Below, one piece after another: positions 15,457 through 23,472 of a stretch of DNA of 64,000 bases. The notes beneath the pieces were generated by a model. It had not been told where the DNA came from and did no database searches. It saw only the letters and a list, made by a program, of their open reading frames with translations. The stretch comes from CAZHHM01 sp964532225 (GTDB lineage Bacteria > Margulisbacteria > WOR-1 > JAKLHX01), in contig CAZHHM010000004.1 of NCBI GenBank assembly GCA_964532225.1, positions 1-64,000 of the forward strand, written 5' to 3'. The position numbers and the translations under genes were made by a program. Position 1 is the first letter of the stretch, and each line of letters starts with the position of its first letter.

Positions 15457-16307
15457 CTCATTATCACCATTATCTTGCCTCTGGCTACCCTCTTGCCGGT
15501 GGCTCTTTCGACAACATGAACAAGAAAGACGCCGTTGGACTGCATTTCACCGAAACTGGACACACCGTTCCAGTCAAACGAGTTCTCTCCTTCTCTGCCT
15601 CCGTTAGTACCTGAAAGATAAGTTGATTTCCATATCATGTCACCGACTATGTTGAAGAGATATACGTTCACATCAGTGTCACGCTCAAGATAATACATCA
15701 CGCGCGTCGTCTCTCTCATTGGATCGAACGGGTTCGGGTAATTTACTGCAAGAGATCTGTCGAAAGAGTAGCTCTTTACTTCAAAGCCTCTGGTCAATCT
15801 AGATGAAGGATGCCCTTCTTTTGATACCAGCACGTCATATAGGCCTGCCTTTACACCTACAAGGTTGAAGTCGCAAGTCAATGATGTTGTACCGGTAACG
15901 GAAACATTTTCGCCGTTCACATCCGATTCACTTGTGGCGACGAGCTTCACGATCATACCGGAGCTAAAGTTCATCCCGGAGATCCTGTCGATATGGACGG
16001 GAGCGATGTTATATGCGGAATTAGGCGTGATGCTGTAGACATAAGGCCTGAAGAGACTTTCGTGGTATATTGACGGCAATCTGCCCGGGAATACCGTATA
16101 AAGCTTCCCACTTGAGCGCACCACGTATTTGTCAAGGACATCTGACAGTATCTTAAACTCAGGGCTTACCAATTTTGTGCCGTTAACGAAACTTGTAAAT
16201 CCTGTCGAAGAGAATGACGGGCCCACGAATTGTGTCTTTGAATAACAAACCGAAATGAGCGTGAGAGAAAAAAGAAGCACAGCACAGAACATTATGGCAA
16301 GATGCAT
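15453..16307 (-). CDS. Secreted protein with FlgD-like/T9SS-type C-terminal domain
   Basis: 284 aa with signal peptide (about 1-23). Residues about 90-175 resemble an IPT/TIG immunoglobulin-like fold (YVYSITPNSAYNIAPVHI). Residues about 190-284 are a FlgD-Ig-type domain: LAVNYPNPFDP, VMYYLERDTDVNVYLFN, then FDWNGVSSFGEMQSNGVFLVHV and a terminal KIMVIMR. This 'NYPNPF' domain is common as a C-terminal sorting-type domain in bacteria with type IX secretion. First gene of the surface cluster, with a good promoter upstream and no strong SD at normal spacing. Confidence 0.75.
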   Translation of the reverse strand: MHLAIMFCAVLLFSLTLISVCYSKTQFVGPSFSSTGFTSFVNGTKLVSPEFKILSDVLDKYVVRSSGKLYTVFPGRLPSIYHESLFRPYVYSITPNSAYNIAPVHIDRISGMNFSSGMIVKLVATSESDVNGENVSVTGTTSLTCDFNLVGVKAGLYDVLVSKEGHPSSRLTRGFEVKSYSFDRSLAVNYPNPFDPMRETTRVMYYLERDTDVNVYLFNIVGDMIWKSTYLSGTNGGREGENSFDWNGVSSFGEMQSNGVFLVHVVERATGKRVARGKIMVIMR

Positions 16308-16378
16308 ATTATTCTCAGATAATTTGATCTTTCAGCTCCTTGGGTTTTGCTCAGGGTCAACATCCCCTATATATCTTT

Positions 16379-16407
16379 AATATATTAAATATATGGGGCT
16401 GAGTCAA
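16379..16407 (-). promoter_or_regulatory. Sigma-70-type promoter for the surface-protein cluster
   Basis: Minus-strand -35 TTGACT (16402-16407) and -10 TATATT (16379-16384) with a 17-base spacer. Expected start near 16372. A CCCC...GGGG AT-rich inverted repeat overlaps the site and could be an operator. Confidence 0.72.
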
Positions 16408-16431
16408 CAGTTTTTTAGCGCGGACCGGCAG

Positions 16432-18870
16432 CTATTGAAGGTTCTTCTCTACCATTTCAAGGGTATCATATATGGTCTTTGCTCTGTCCACGACGGTTTT
16501 CGGCAGTCCGGCAAGTTTCGCGACATGGATACCGTAGCTTTTATCTGCAGTGCCCTCGACTATCTTATGCATGAAAACAATGTTATCTCCCGATTCCTTC
16601 ACGGACACATTGAGGTTCTTTATGTTCTTAATATCATCCGACATCGATGTTATTTCGTGATAATGCGTCGCGAACAAGGTCCTGGCATGTATCTTTGTGC
16701 CGATGTATTCCGCGACCGCTTTTGCAATGCTCATACCGTCGAACGTCGCGGTACCCCGCCCTATCTCATCAAGAATGACGAGTGAATCGCTTGTGGCATT
16801 ATGGAGTATGTTCGCCGTCTCCAGCATTTCCACCATAAAAGTCGACTGTCCCGCGTACAGATCGTCCAGAGCGCCAACTCTGGTAAATATCCTGTCTGTC
16901 ACCGGCACCTCAGCGCTGTCGGCTGGCACGAAACTTCCCATATGAGCCATAAGCACTATCAAAGCGACCTGTCTCATGTAAGTGGACTTGCCTGCCATAT
17001 TAGGCCCTGTGATCATAAAGAAATCCGTGCCGTCTTTCATGCAGGTATCGTTAGGCACGAACATATGCTTGCCGATCGTCCTTTCTGAAACTGGATGTCT
17101 GCCGCCTTTGATCAGCAGCGGCGAGTTCGCTCCGGCTTCGCGCAGAACAGGCTTTGCATATCTTTCACTTACAGCCACATCCGCCAGAGACAGAAGCGCG
17201 TCCACCTGCGCCACACGTGCTGATACGTCCTTCAGGCCTTCCGCATGTTCAGCGATCTGGTCCCTTACCGCGCAGAAAAGCTCATATTCCCTTTCAGTGA
17301 TCCTTTCTTCAGCGTTGAGCACCATTGATTCCTTGTCTTTCAGCTCCGGGGTTATGAAGCGCTCCGCGTTGACGAGGGTCTGCTTCCTGATATAGTCCAT
17401 GGGCACATATTTGACATTGCTGTTCGAGACCTCGATATAGTAGCCGAAGACCTTTGTATACCCGACCTTAAGCGCCTTTATGCCTGTCCTCTGTCTTTCT
17501 TTTTCTTCAAGAGAGGAGATCCATTCTTTCCCTGTAAGGGTCGAGGACTTTATCCCGTCGAGTTCTGCGTCGAACCCGGTCTTGATAAGACCTCCGTCCT
17601 TTATTGTGACCGGAGGCTCCTCCGCTATGGCCCGTCCGATGATCTCCGCCGCTTCTGCGGTCGACGGCATCTCGGACAGCTCTTTCAGCACGCGTGAAGA
17701 ACTGTTCTTAAGAGCGGAGACAAGAGCCGGCAGCATTAACAGGGATTCTTTTAGAGCGATAAGGTCCCTGGCATTGGCCGTCTTCGCGGATATCTTACCT
17801 GTCAGGCGCTCCACGTCCCTGATCCGGTCAAGCGCCTCGAAAATATCCTGCCTTTTCTCGGAATCTTTTGTCAGCTCTTCAACGGCATCGAGCCTTGATC
17901 TGATCTGCCCGATATCCTTTAACGGGAACAAAAGCCAGTTCCTTAGGCACCTTGAACCCATAGGCGTCCTTGTCCTGTCGATTATCCAGAGGAGGCTTCC
18001 CTGAAAAGTACGCTCCTTCATTGTCTGCACAAGCTCCAGGTTCCTTCTGGTAGAAGTATCAATGATCATAAAATCGCTTATGTCGTACCTTGAGAGGCCG
18101 CTGATGTGCGACATAGATGTCTTTTGGGTCATGCTGAGGTATTCCATCACCGCCGAGGCCGCACAAACAGATGGTTCATTCCCGTTAAGACCGTATCCCT
18201 TCAATGTCGCGGTCCTGAAATGCATATTAAGCTTCTTTGAGGCCAGATCGGTGTCTTCAATGTCTTTCATGCCGTAAGTAGTAAGGACCATGTCCTTACT
18301 CTGCGAGTAAGACCTCAGGGCTTCATCCTGCTCAATTAGGTCGGGCGCAGCAAGTATCTCCGAAGGCATTATCCTTTCGATCTCGTCGACGACCTGCCTT
18401 ATATCCCCGCCTGCAAGGTCGGTGGACCTGAACTCTCCCGTCGAAGCATCACAGAATGCAATACCATAGCCTTCTTTTCCACGGCTTATTGCCATGAGAT
18501 AATTGTTCTTTTTTGAGGAAAGCATCGTCTCGTCCATTACTGTCCCTGGAGTTATTATTTTTACAACATCCCTTTTCACGACGCCTTTAGCCTGAGCAGG
18601 GTCTTCGACCTGTTCGCAGATCGCGACTTTGTAGCCTCTTGAGATGAGCTTTGCGACATACGGCTGGACACTGTGGTAAGGAACGCCGCACATGGGGGAG
18701 CGGTTCTCCCCTTGCCCGCGTCCGGTAAGCGTTATTTCAAGCTCTTTTGAAGCAAGTACGGCATCATCTCCGAACATTTCGTAGAAATCGCCGAGCCTGA
18801 ATAAAAGCACTGCGTCAGGGACCTGGGATTTGATCTCCTGATACTGCCTCATCATGGGGGTTTCAGCCAT
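16432..18870 (-). CDS. mutS: DNA mismatch repair protein MutS
   Basis: 812 aa mismatch-binding ATPase. The N-terminal Phe-x-Glu mismatch wedge is in GDFYEMF (Phe29, Glu31). Walker A GPNMAGKST lies near residue 620, followed by STFMVEMLETANIL and Walker B/signature DEIGRGTATFDG, and the conserved ATHYHEI. It is slightly shorter than the usual 850-880, lacking the weakly conserved C-terminal tetramerisation tail. An SD (CGGAG) precedes the ATG. It follows pheT by 17 bases in a pheS-pheT-mutS run. No mutL in the window. Confidence 0.97.
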   Translation of the reverse strand: MAETPMMRQYQEIKSQVPDAVLLFRLGDFYEMFGDDAVLASKELEITLTGRGQGENRSPMCGVPYHSVQPYVAKLISRGYKVAICEQVEDPAQAKGVVKRDVVKIITPGTVMDETMLSSKKNNYLMAISRGKEGYGIAFCDASTGEFRSTDLAGGDIRQVVDEIERIMPSEILAAPDLIEQDEALRSYSQSKDMVLTTYGMKDIEDTDLASKKLNMHFRTATLKGYGLNGNEPSVCAASAVMEYLSMTQKTSMSHISGLSRYDISDFMIIDTSTRRNLELVQTMKERTFQGSLLWIIDRTRTPMGSRCLRNWLLFPLKDIGQIRSRLDAVEELTKDSEKRQDIFEALDRIRDVERLTGKISAKTANARDLIALKESLLMLPALVSALKNSSSRVLKELSEMPSTAEAAEIIGRAIAEEPPVTIKDGGLIKTGFDAELDGIKSSTLTGKEWISSLEEKERQRTGIKALKVGYTKVFGYYIEVSNSNVKYVPMDYIRKQTLVNAERFITPELKDKESMVLNAEERITEREYELFCAVRDQIAEHAEGLKDVSARVAQVDALLSLADVAVSERYAKPVLREAGANSPLLIKGGRHPVSERTIGKHMFVPNDTCMKDGTDFFMITGPNMAGKSTYMRQVALIVLMAHMGSFVPADSAEVPVTDRIFTRVGALDDLYAGQSTFMVEMLETANILHNATSDSLVILDEIGRGTATFDGMSIAKAVAEYIGTKIHARTLFATHYHEITSMSDDIKNIKNLNVSVKESGDNIVFMHKIVEGTADKSYGIHVAKLAGLPKTVVDRAKTIYDTLEMVEKNLQ

Positions 18871-18887
18871 TGAGCATCTCCGGAAGG

Positions 18888-20912
18888 TTATTTTCTGATC
18901 TCGACATTTAATTTTGCAGCAAGACTTTCCAGCACTCTGCCATGAACAGCAGCAACCTCGTCATCGGTAAGCGTTCTTTCATGGCTGCGATAAATGACGC
19001 TGTAAGCCACGCTCGTCCTGTCTTTTCCCTTGAACTTATCGAATATTTCGACCGATTCGACTAAGCCGCCTCCCGTTGCTTTTATCAGTGAGACCACAGA
19101 GTCATTCAATGTCCCTTCAGGGATGAACATGGCAATATCCCTTTTTACACTCGGATATTTCGGTACCGGCGTGTATCTAACCTGTCTTTCAGGCATCTCC
19201 GAGAGCACATCCAGGTCAAGCTCCATTATAAAGACCTCATTATTGACCCCGACGGACTTGCGGATATCGCTCCTGAGAGCTCCGACAAAGCCGGCTTTTT
19301 TGTCCCCGATGAAAACTTCTGCTCCGTTCGGCATAAGCTGGTCCGCGGACCTTTCGAACCTTGCGTCAGCGCTCCCGTATACCGATATTATGCTTTCCGC
19401 AATGCCCTTCAAGAAATACAGGTCCTCTTTCATCCGGTCGTTCTCAAGTATCCCGGAATAGACCGATCCTGAAAGCAGCGCGGACGCTACCTCTTTTTCT
19501 TTGCTGTGACCTGTTTTCTTGCTGAAGACCTTCCCGACCTCGAATACGGCGACATCATGGACCTGTCTGTTCCTGTTGTGCTCAAGTACTTCGAGAAGAC
19601 CTGGAATTATGCTTGTCCTCAGGTGTGTCATCTCTTCGATCAGAGGGTTAGCGATCGCAACTGCGTTCTCAATACCCAATCCTGCTCTTTCGAAGGATCT
19701 TTTGCCCTGCAGTGAATAAGTCTTACATTCGTTAAAGCCGCTCTGAAGCAAAGTCCTTTTTACGGCTTTCACTTTTTTAAGTCTTTTCGATGCGCTGTCA
19801 TCAGAGGCCGTTGTCAGTATGGGATGCTGGGTCTCGGGTATCTTGTCATATCCGTACACGCGCGCGACCTCTTCGATAAGGTCTATCTCGCGTTCGATAT
19901 CTCTGGCCCTGTAAAGCGGGACCGTAACCTCATAGTCAACTCCATTTTCGGAAACGCCGAAACCCAGACCCTTGAGGATCGGCACGACCTTCTCGCTGCC
20001 GATGTCAAAGCCCATTATTGCAGATATCCTCGAAGACCTGAGAATGATCTTTGCCGGCTGCCTTTTCTCGGCGGCAACATCGATCGCTCCGCCCAGCACT
20101 GTACCTCCTGAGATCTCCGCCATCAACTGCGCGGCCCTGTCCAAAGCCATCGGGACGCCGTCCCAGTTGACACCGCGCTCGAACCGGACCGAAGCCTCTG
20201 TGCGTAATTTCTTGCTTTTTGATGTCCTGTTTATCGAGACAGGATCAAAGTAAGCCGATTCTATCAGGACATCCTTTGTTGCAGGCGTCACTTCGGAATT
20301 GGCCCCTCCCATAACGCCGGCCAGAGCGATCGCTTTATTTTCGTCGCAAATGAGCAGGTCCGTTGCCTCAAGCTCTCTTACAACGCCGTCCAAAGTCGTG
20401 ATAGTTTCCTTTGCTGAAGCTCTTCTCACTATTATTTTGTTGCCTGATATCAGCGAAAGGTCAAAAGCGTGTAACGGCTGTCCCATTTCCAGAAGGACAT
20501 AGTTTGTGACATCAACGATGTTATTTATAGGTCTCATGCCGGCATCGGTCAGCTTTTTCTTCATCCAATCCGGGGATTCCTTTATGAGAACGTTCCTGAC
20601 GATCCTTGCCATGTATCTCGGGCACAGGTCCTTGTCTTTTACTTCCACCGCAGCAACATTTGCCGCTTTCTCCGCCGACTCTTTAAGCGAGACCTCCGGA
20701 TACTTGACCTGCAGCCCTTCAGCAGACGCGACCTCACGGGCAATCCCAATAACCGAAAGGCAGTCCCCCCTGTTCGGGAGAATGTCGACTTCAAGGCAGT
20801 CACTCTCTATCGATGATATCTCTGTGCCTGAAAAGGACAGTTCTTTGGCGACAGCAGCTATCGTGCTGGATGTCGGGACGTATTCTTTCAGCCAGTTAAA
20901 AGGTATCTTCAT
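18888..20912 (-). CDS. pheT: Phenylalanyl-tRNA synthetase beta chain, short form
   Basis: 674 aa instead of the usual about 800. It runs directly from the B1 start (IPFNWLKEYVP, ELSFSGTEISSIE) into LEVDILPNRGDCLSVIGIARE, so the B2 EMAP/OB-fold tRNA-binding insert (normally about residues 40-155) is missing. The B3/B4 editing region, B5, the catalytic-like core (ARVYGYDKIPE) and the FDX-ACB anticodon-binding domain (YPSVKRDIAMF to the end) are present. Overlaps pheS by 4 bases (ATGA). It forms the alpha2-beta2 enzyme charging tRNA-Phe. Confidence 0.95.
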   Translation of the reverse strand: MKIPFNWLKEYVPTSSTIAAVAKELSFSGTEISSIESDCLEVDILPNRGDCLSVIGIAREVASAEGLQVKYPEVSLKESAEKAANVAAVEVKDKDLCPRYMARIVRNVLIKESPDWMKKKLTDAGMRPINNIVDVTNYVLLEMGQPLHAFDLSLISGNKIIVRRASAKETITTLDGVVRELEATDLLICDENKAIALAGVMGGANSEVTPATKDVLIESAYFDPVSINRTSKSKKLRTEASVRFERGVNWDGVPMALDRAAQLMAEISGGTVLGGAIDVAAEKRQPAKIILRSSRISAIMGFDIGSEKVVPILKGLGFGVSENGVDYEVTVPLYRARDIEREIDLIEEVARVYGYDKIPETQHPILTTASDDSASKRLKKVKAVKRTLLQSGFNECKTYSLQGKRSFERAGLGIENAVAIANPLIEEMTHLRTSIIPGLLEVLEHNRNRQVHDVAVFEVGKVFSKKTGHSKEKEVASALLSGSVYSGILENDRMKEDLYFLKGIAESIISVYGSADARFERSADQLMPNGAEVFIGDKKAGFVGALRSDIRKSVGVNNEVFIMELDLDVLSEMPERQVRYTPVPKYPSVKRDIAMFIPEGTLNDSVVSLIKATGGGLVESVEIFDKFKGKDRTSVAYSVIYRSHERTLTDDEVAAVHGRVLESLAAKLNVEIRK

Positions 20913-21922
20913 GCGAATTGCCTCAGGAACCTTAGATCGTTCTCGAAGAACAGCCTTATGTCGTCGACCCCGTACTTGAGCATAGCGATCCTTTCGATGC
21001 CCATGCCAAAAGCAAAACCGGAATATTTCTCAGGGTCATAACCGACGGCCTTAAAAACGTTCGGATCCACCATTCCCGACCCCAGGATCTCGAGCCACCC
21101 TGTCATTTTGCAGCTTCGGCAGCCTTTTCCCCCGCATATAAAGCATTCAACGTCGACCTCAGCTGACGGTTCAGTGAACGGGAAGTAACTTGGCCTGAAC
21201 CTGATCTTCCGGTCCTTTCCGAACATCTTTTTTACGAACACTGACAGAACACCCCTCAGGTCGGACATCTTTATGCCTTCTGCCACGGCCAGGCCTTCCA
21301 GCTGATGGAACACCGGAAGATGAGTCACGTCCGGAGCATCCCTCCTGAAGACCTTGCCCGGGAATATGGCAGCGAACGGAGGTTTGTTCTTTTCCATGAA
21401 CCGTACCTGTACAGGCGACGTATGGGTCCTCAGCAGTTCTCCGGTCTCGAGATAAAAGGTGCTCCACATGTCCTTTGACGGATGCCCGGCTGGTATGTTC
21501 AGGGACTCGAAGTTGTACTTATCAGTTTCGATCTCCGGGCCTTCGGCGATGATATAGCCCATTGAAGTGAACACTTCGATCAGGTCGTCCATGACGATGC
21601 TAAGGACATTCGGAGTACCTGTCCTTATCTTCTTACCGGGCAAGGTAACGTCAACTCCTTGCTTTTTCTGGCTTTTGCCTTCAATTAAAAGCCCTGAAAG
21701 TTTTTCTGCCACTATTGATTCGATCTTTGATCTAAGTCCGTTTATGGCGGCTCCGGCGCTCTTTTTCATTTCCGGGTCAAGTTTCGCCAGTTCTGAATAC
21801 AGCTCAGCTATCCTGCCTTTTCTGCCAAGGAGCTCGTTCTTCAGTTTTTCAAGCTCGGTCGCGCCCGCTTTTGAGAGCGCGGACATGGCCTGCTTTTCCA
21901 GCTGTTCGATCCTGTCTATCAT
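20909..21922 (-). CDS. pheS: Phenylalanyl-tRNA synthetase alpha chain
   Basis: 337 aa catalytic subunit. N-terminal coiled coil (about 1-85) for tRNA contact, motif 2 in FRRDAPDVTHLPVFHQLEG, and motif 3 GFAFGMGIERIAMLKYG near the end. A CxxC/CxxC pair (CFICGGKGCRSC) is the usual small insertion in some PheS. Start at 21922 matches family length. Its -10 box (TGATATAAT) is only 8 bases upstream, so the mRNA is probably leaderless. Confidence 0.97.
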   Translation of the reverse strand: MIDRIEQLEKQAMSALSKAGATELEKLKNELLGRKGRIAELYSELAKLDPEMKKSAGAAINGLRSKIESIVAEKLSGLLIEGKSQKKQGVDVTLPGKKIRTGTPNVLSIVMDDLIEVFTSMGYIIAEGPEIETDKYNFESLNIPAGHPSKDMWSTFYLETGELLRTHTSPVQVRFMEKNKPPFAAIFPGKVFRRDAPDVTHLPVFHQLEGLAVAEGIKMSDLRGVLSVFVKKMFGKDRKIRFRPSYFPFTEPSAEVDVECFICGGKGCRSCKMTGWLEILGSGMVDPNVFKAVGYDPEKYSGFAFGMGIERIAMLKYGVDDIRLFFENDLRFLRQFA

Positions 21923-21930
21923 TACATCTG

Positions 21931-21939
21931 ATTATATCA
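21931..21939 (-). promoter_or_regulatory. Extended -10 promoter for pheS-pheT-mutS
   Basis: Minus-strand TGATATAAT, 8 bases before the pheS ATG; leaderless transcript expected. Same motif and spacing as at 2464 and 30552. Confidence 0.72.
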
Positions 21940-21980
21940 AAACCTGCGGGATTTTGCCCGGACCGCGTCGATAATAACTA

Positions 21981-21989
21981 TGGTAAAAT
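21981..21989 (+). promoter_or_regulatory. Extended -10 promoter for the kinase-like gene
   Basis: TGGTAAAAT (TGn plus TAAAAT). Expected start near 21996, leaving an 18-base leader that contains AGGCGG before the ATG at 22015, so this gene uses an SD. Confidence 0.5.
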
Positions 21990-22014
21990 GGAACGGTCAA
22001 AAAAAGGCGGTACA

Positions 22015-22668
22015 ATGCTGAAAAACTTGCGGTTAAGAACGCTTCATCTTCTCAGGAGAAGGTTCGGGATAAAAGTACATTCAGGGACATCAAGGATAGC
22101 ATTTGTTGGCCCAAGATATACGATAAAGCTTTCTAAGCTGCATCTCAGGACGGCCATAAAAAAGACGGCCTATGTGATAAGGCATGAAAAGCTAGACCTC
22201 TCCCAGAAGATATCTTTCTTCATCCTTCCGAACAGGATCAAAGGTACCTACGTCCACTCTCTCCGGAAGATACTGTTCTCTGGCATCAGGTCAAATATCA
22301 ATGAAATGCGCACGAGCCGCTCGCTGAAGACGCTTGTCGCCCCTACCGTTTTCTCCTTACTCGGCATAATGAACATACAAAGCACGGCAAGACCGCTAAG
22401 ATCGAATACACGCGACTTCAAGTACCCTGTATTCACTTTGGTCGACTGGTTCTATGAAAAGATAAACGCCAAGCTTGTTAAGGATTGTGCCCATGTCTTC
22501 GCGAGCTCAAGGAATTTTGGGATGCTTGACGGTAAGTTCGTTCTGATCGATTACGGCGACAAGAGCGTAACAAAGATGATCGACAGGGACCATTTAGCGA
22601 CTAAAGAGATATTTGAGAAGGCGCGGCTGAAAAAGCTTTTCATCACAAGGATCAGCGGAACGAACTGA
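22015..22668 (+). CDS. Small protein-kinase-like protein, function unknown
   Basis: 217 aa, rich in Lys/Arg. Residues 24-41 (GTSRIAFVGPRYTIKLSK) look like a glycine-loop strand with a candidate phosphate-binding lysine (Lys38). Residues 171-181 (LDGKFVLIDYGD) look like the DFG strand of kinase-fold proteins (Asp179). No clear HRD loop. This suggests a minimal kinase or pseudokinase of the APH/WaaP-like type, but similarity is weak. The start at 22015 is chosen from the SD AGGCGG; upstream extension would overlap pheS. The end overlaps the convergent methyltransferase gene by 17 bases. Confidence 0.5.
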   Translation: MLKNLRLRTLHLLRRRFGIKVHSGTSRIAFVGPRYTIKLSKLHLRTAIKKTAYVIRHEKLDLSQKISFFILPNRIKGTYVHSLRKILFSGIRSNINEMRTSRSLKTLVAPTVFSLLGIMNIQSTARPLRSNTRDFKYPVFTLVDWFYEKINAKLVKDCAHVFASSRNFGMLDGKFVLIDYGDKSVTKMIDRDHLATKEIFEKARLKKLFITRISGTN

Positions 22669-23413
22669 CACTGCTCAGTATTATCCCTGCGGCAACAGAA
22701 ACGTTCAACGATTCCACACTGCCGGACAGCGGTATCCTTATGTGCCTTATGCAGCTTTCGGCGACCTTTTTTGAAAGTCCGTTTGCTTCGCTGCCGAGCG
22801 CCACGCAGCATGGCAGCTCAGGGCAGAACCCTTCCAGATTTTCTCCTTCGGCAGAGGAAGTCCCGTAGATCTTTATTCCCAATCTTGCCAGCAGGGCAAC
22901 GATCTCTTCAGTACTTCTGCCGGTTATGACGGGGATACCGAATATTGCCCCTTGTGTCGACCTCACCGTTTTTGGTGAATAAGCGTCGGCGCACCCTTCC
23001 GCGCATATGACAGCAGAACAGCCGAAAGCCGCGGATGTCCTGATGATAGTCCCCAGATTCCCCGGGTCCTGGATACCGTCGCAAAGAACAAGGACAGCCT
23101 TTCCCGACATCAGGCTTCCATCCTCATCCTTTTCCGCTTTTCTAACAACGGACACAACTCCCTGCGGGGTTTCTGCATCCGATATCTGTCGCATGGCCTT
23201 TTCATCCACTATCTCAAAATGGGCTTTCGGGGGGACCTTGGGCTTTACATCATCCGCAACAGAGGCAGTGGCAAAGACCGATACGATGCCGGCCGAATTC
23301 CTTACCGCTTCCTCGAACAGATGAAGACCTTCTGCGAGGAAAAGGCCCTCACTGTCCCTCGACTTCTTCTGCAGAAGTGATCTTGCCCTCTTGGTCCCGA
23401 ATATTTCCGCCAT
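22652..23413 (-). CDS. TrmH/SpoU-family RNA 2'-O-methyltransferase
   Basis: 253 aa. N-terminal substrate-binding domain (about 1-95) with FLAEGLHLFEEAV, followed by the SPOUT knot: motif 1 DGIQDPGNLGTIIRT (Asn and Arg of the active site), motif 2 ALGSEANGLS and motif 3 IPLSGSVESLNVSVAAGI. Probably modifies 23S rRNA or tRNA ribose using SAM; closer to RlmB-like TrmH enzymes than to TrmL, target not resolved. Its -10 (TATAAT) lies only 6 bases before the start. Confidence 0.92.
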   Translation of the reverse strand: MAEIFGTKRARSLLQKKSRDSEGLFLAEGLHLFEEAVRNSAGIVSVFATASVADDVKPKVPPKAHFEIVDEKAMRQISDAETPQGVVSVVRKAEKDEDGSLMSGKAVLVLCDGIQDPGNLGTIIRTSAAFGCSAVICAEGCADAYSPKTVRSTQGAIFGIPVITGRSTEEIVALLARLGIKIYGTSSAEGENLEGFCPELPCCVALGSEANGLSKKVAESCIRHIRIPLSGSVESLNVSVAAGIILSSVSSFR

Positions 23414-23419
23414 AGACCA

Positions 23420-23425
23420 ATTATA
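23420..23425 (-). promoter_or_regulatory. -10 box for the TrmH-family gene
   Basis: Minus-strand TATAAT, 6 bases before the ATG at 23413. No clear -35 and no SD; leaderless transcript expected. Confidence 0.6.
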
Positions 23426-23436
23426 ACCCCGAGGTG

Positions 23437-23465
23437 TTGATTTTTATGCGGCTTTATTGTATGTT
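23437..23465 (+). promoter_or_regulatory. Promoter for the GH26 gene
   Basis: -35 TTGATT (23437-23442), 17-base spacer, -10 TATGTT (23460-23465), 7 bases before the ATG at 23473. No SD between; leaderless transcript expected. Confidence 0.55.
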
Positions 23466-23472
23466 TTGTTAA

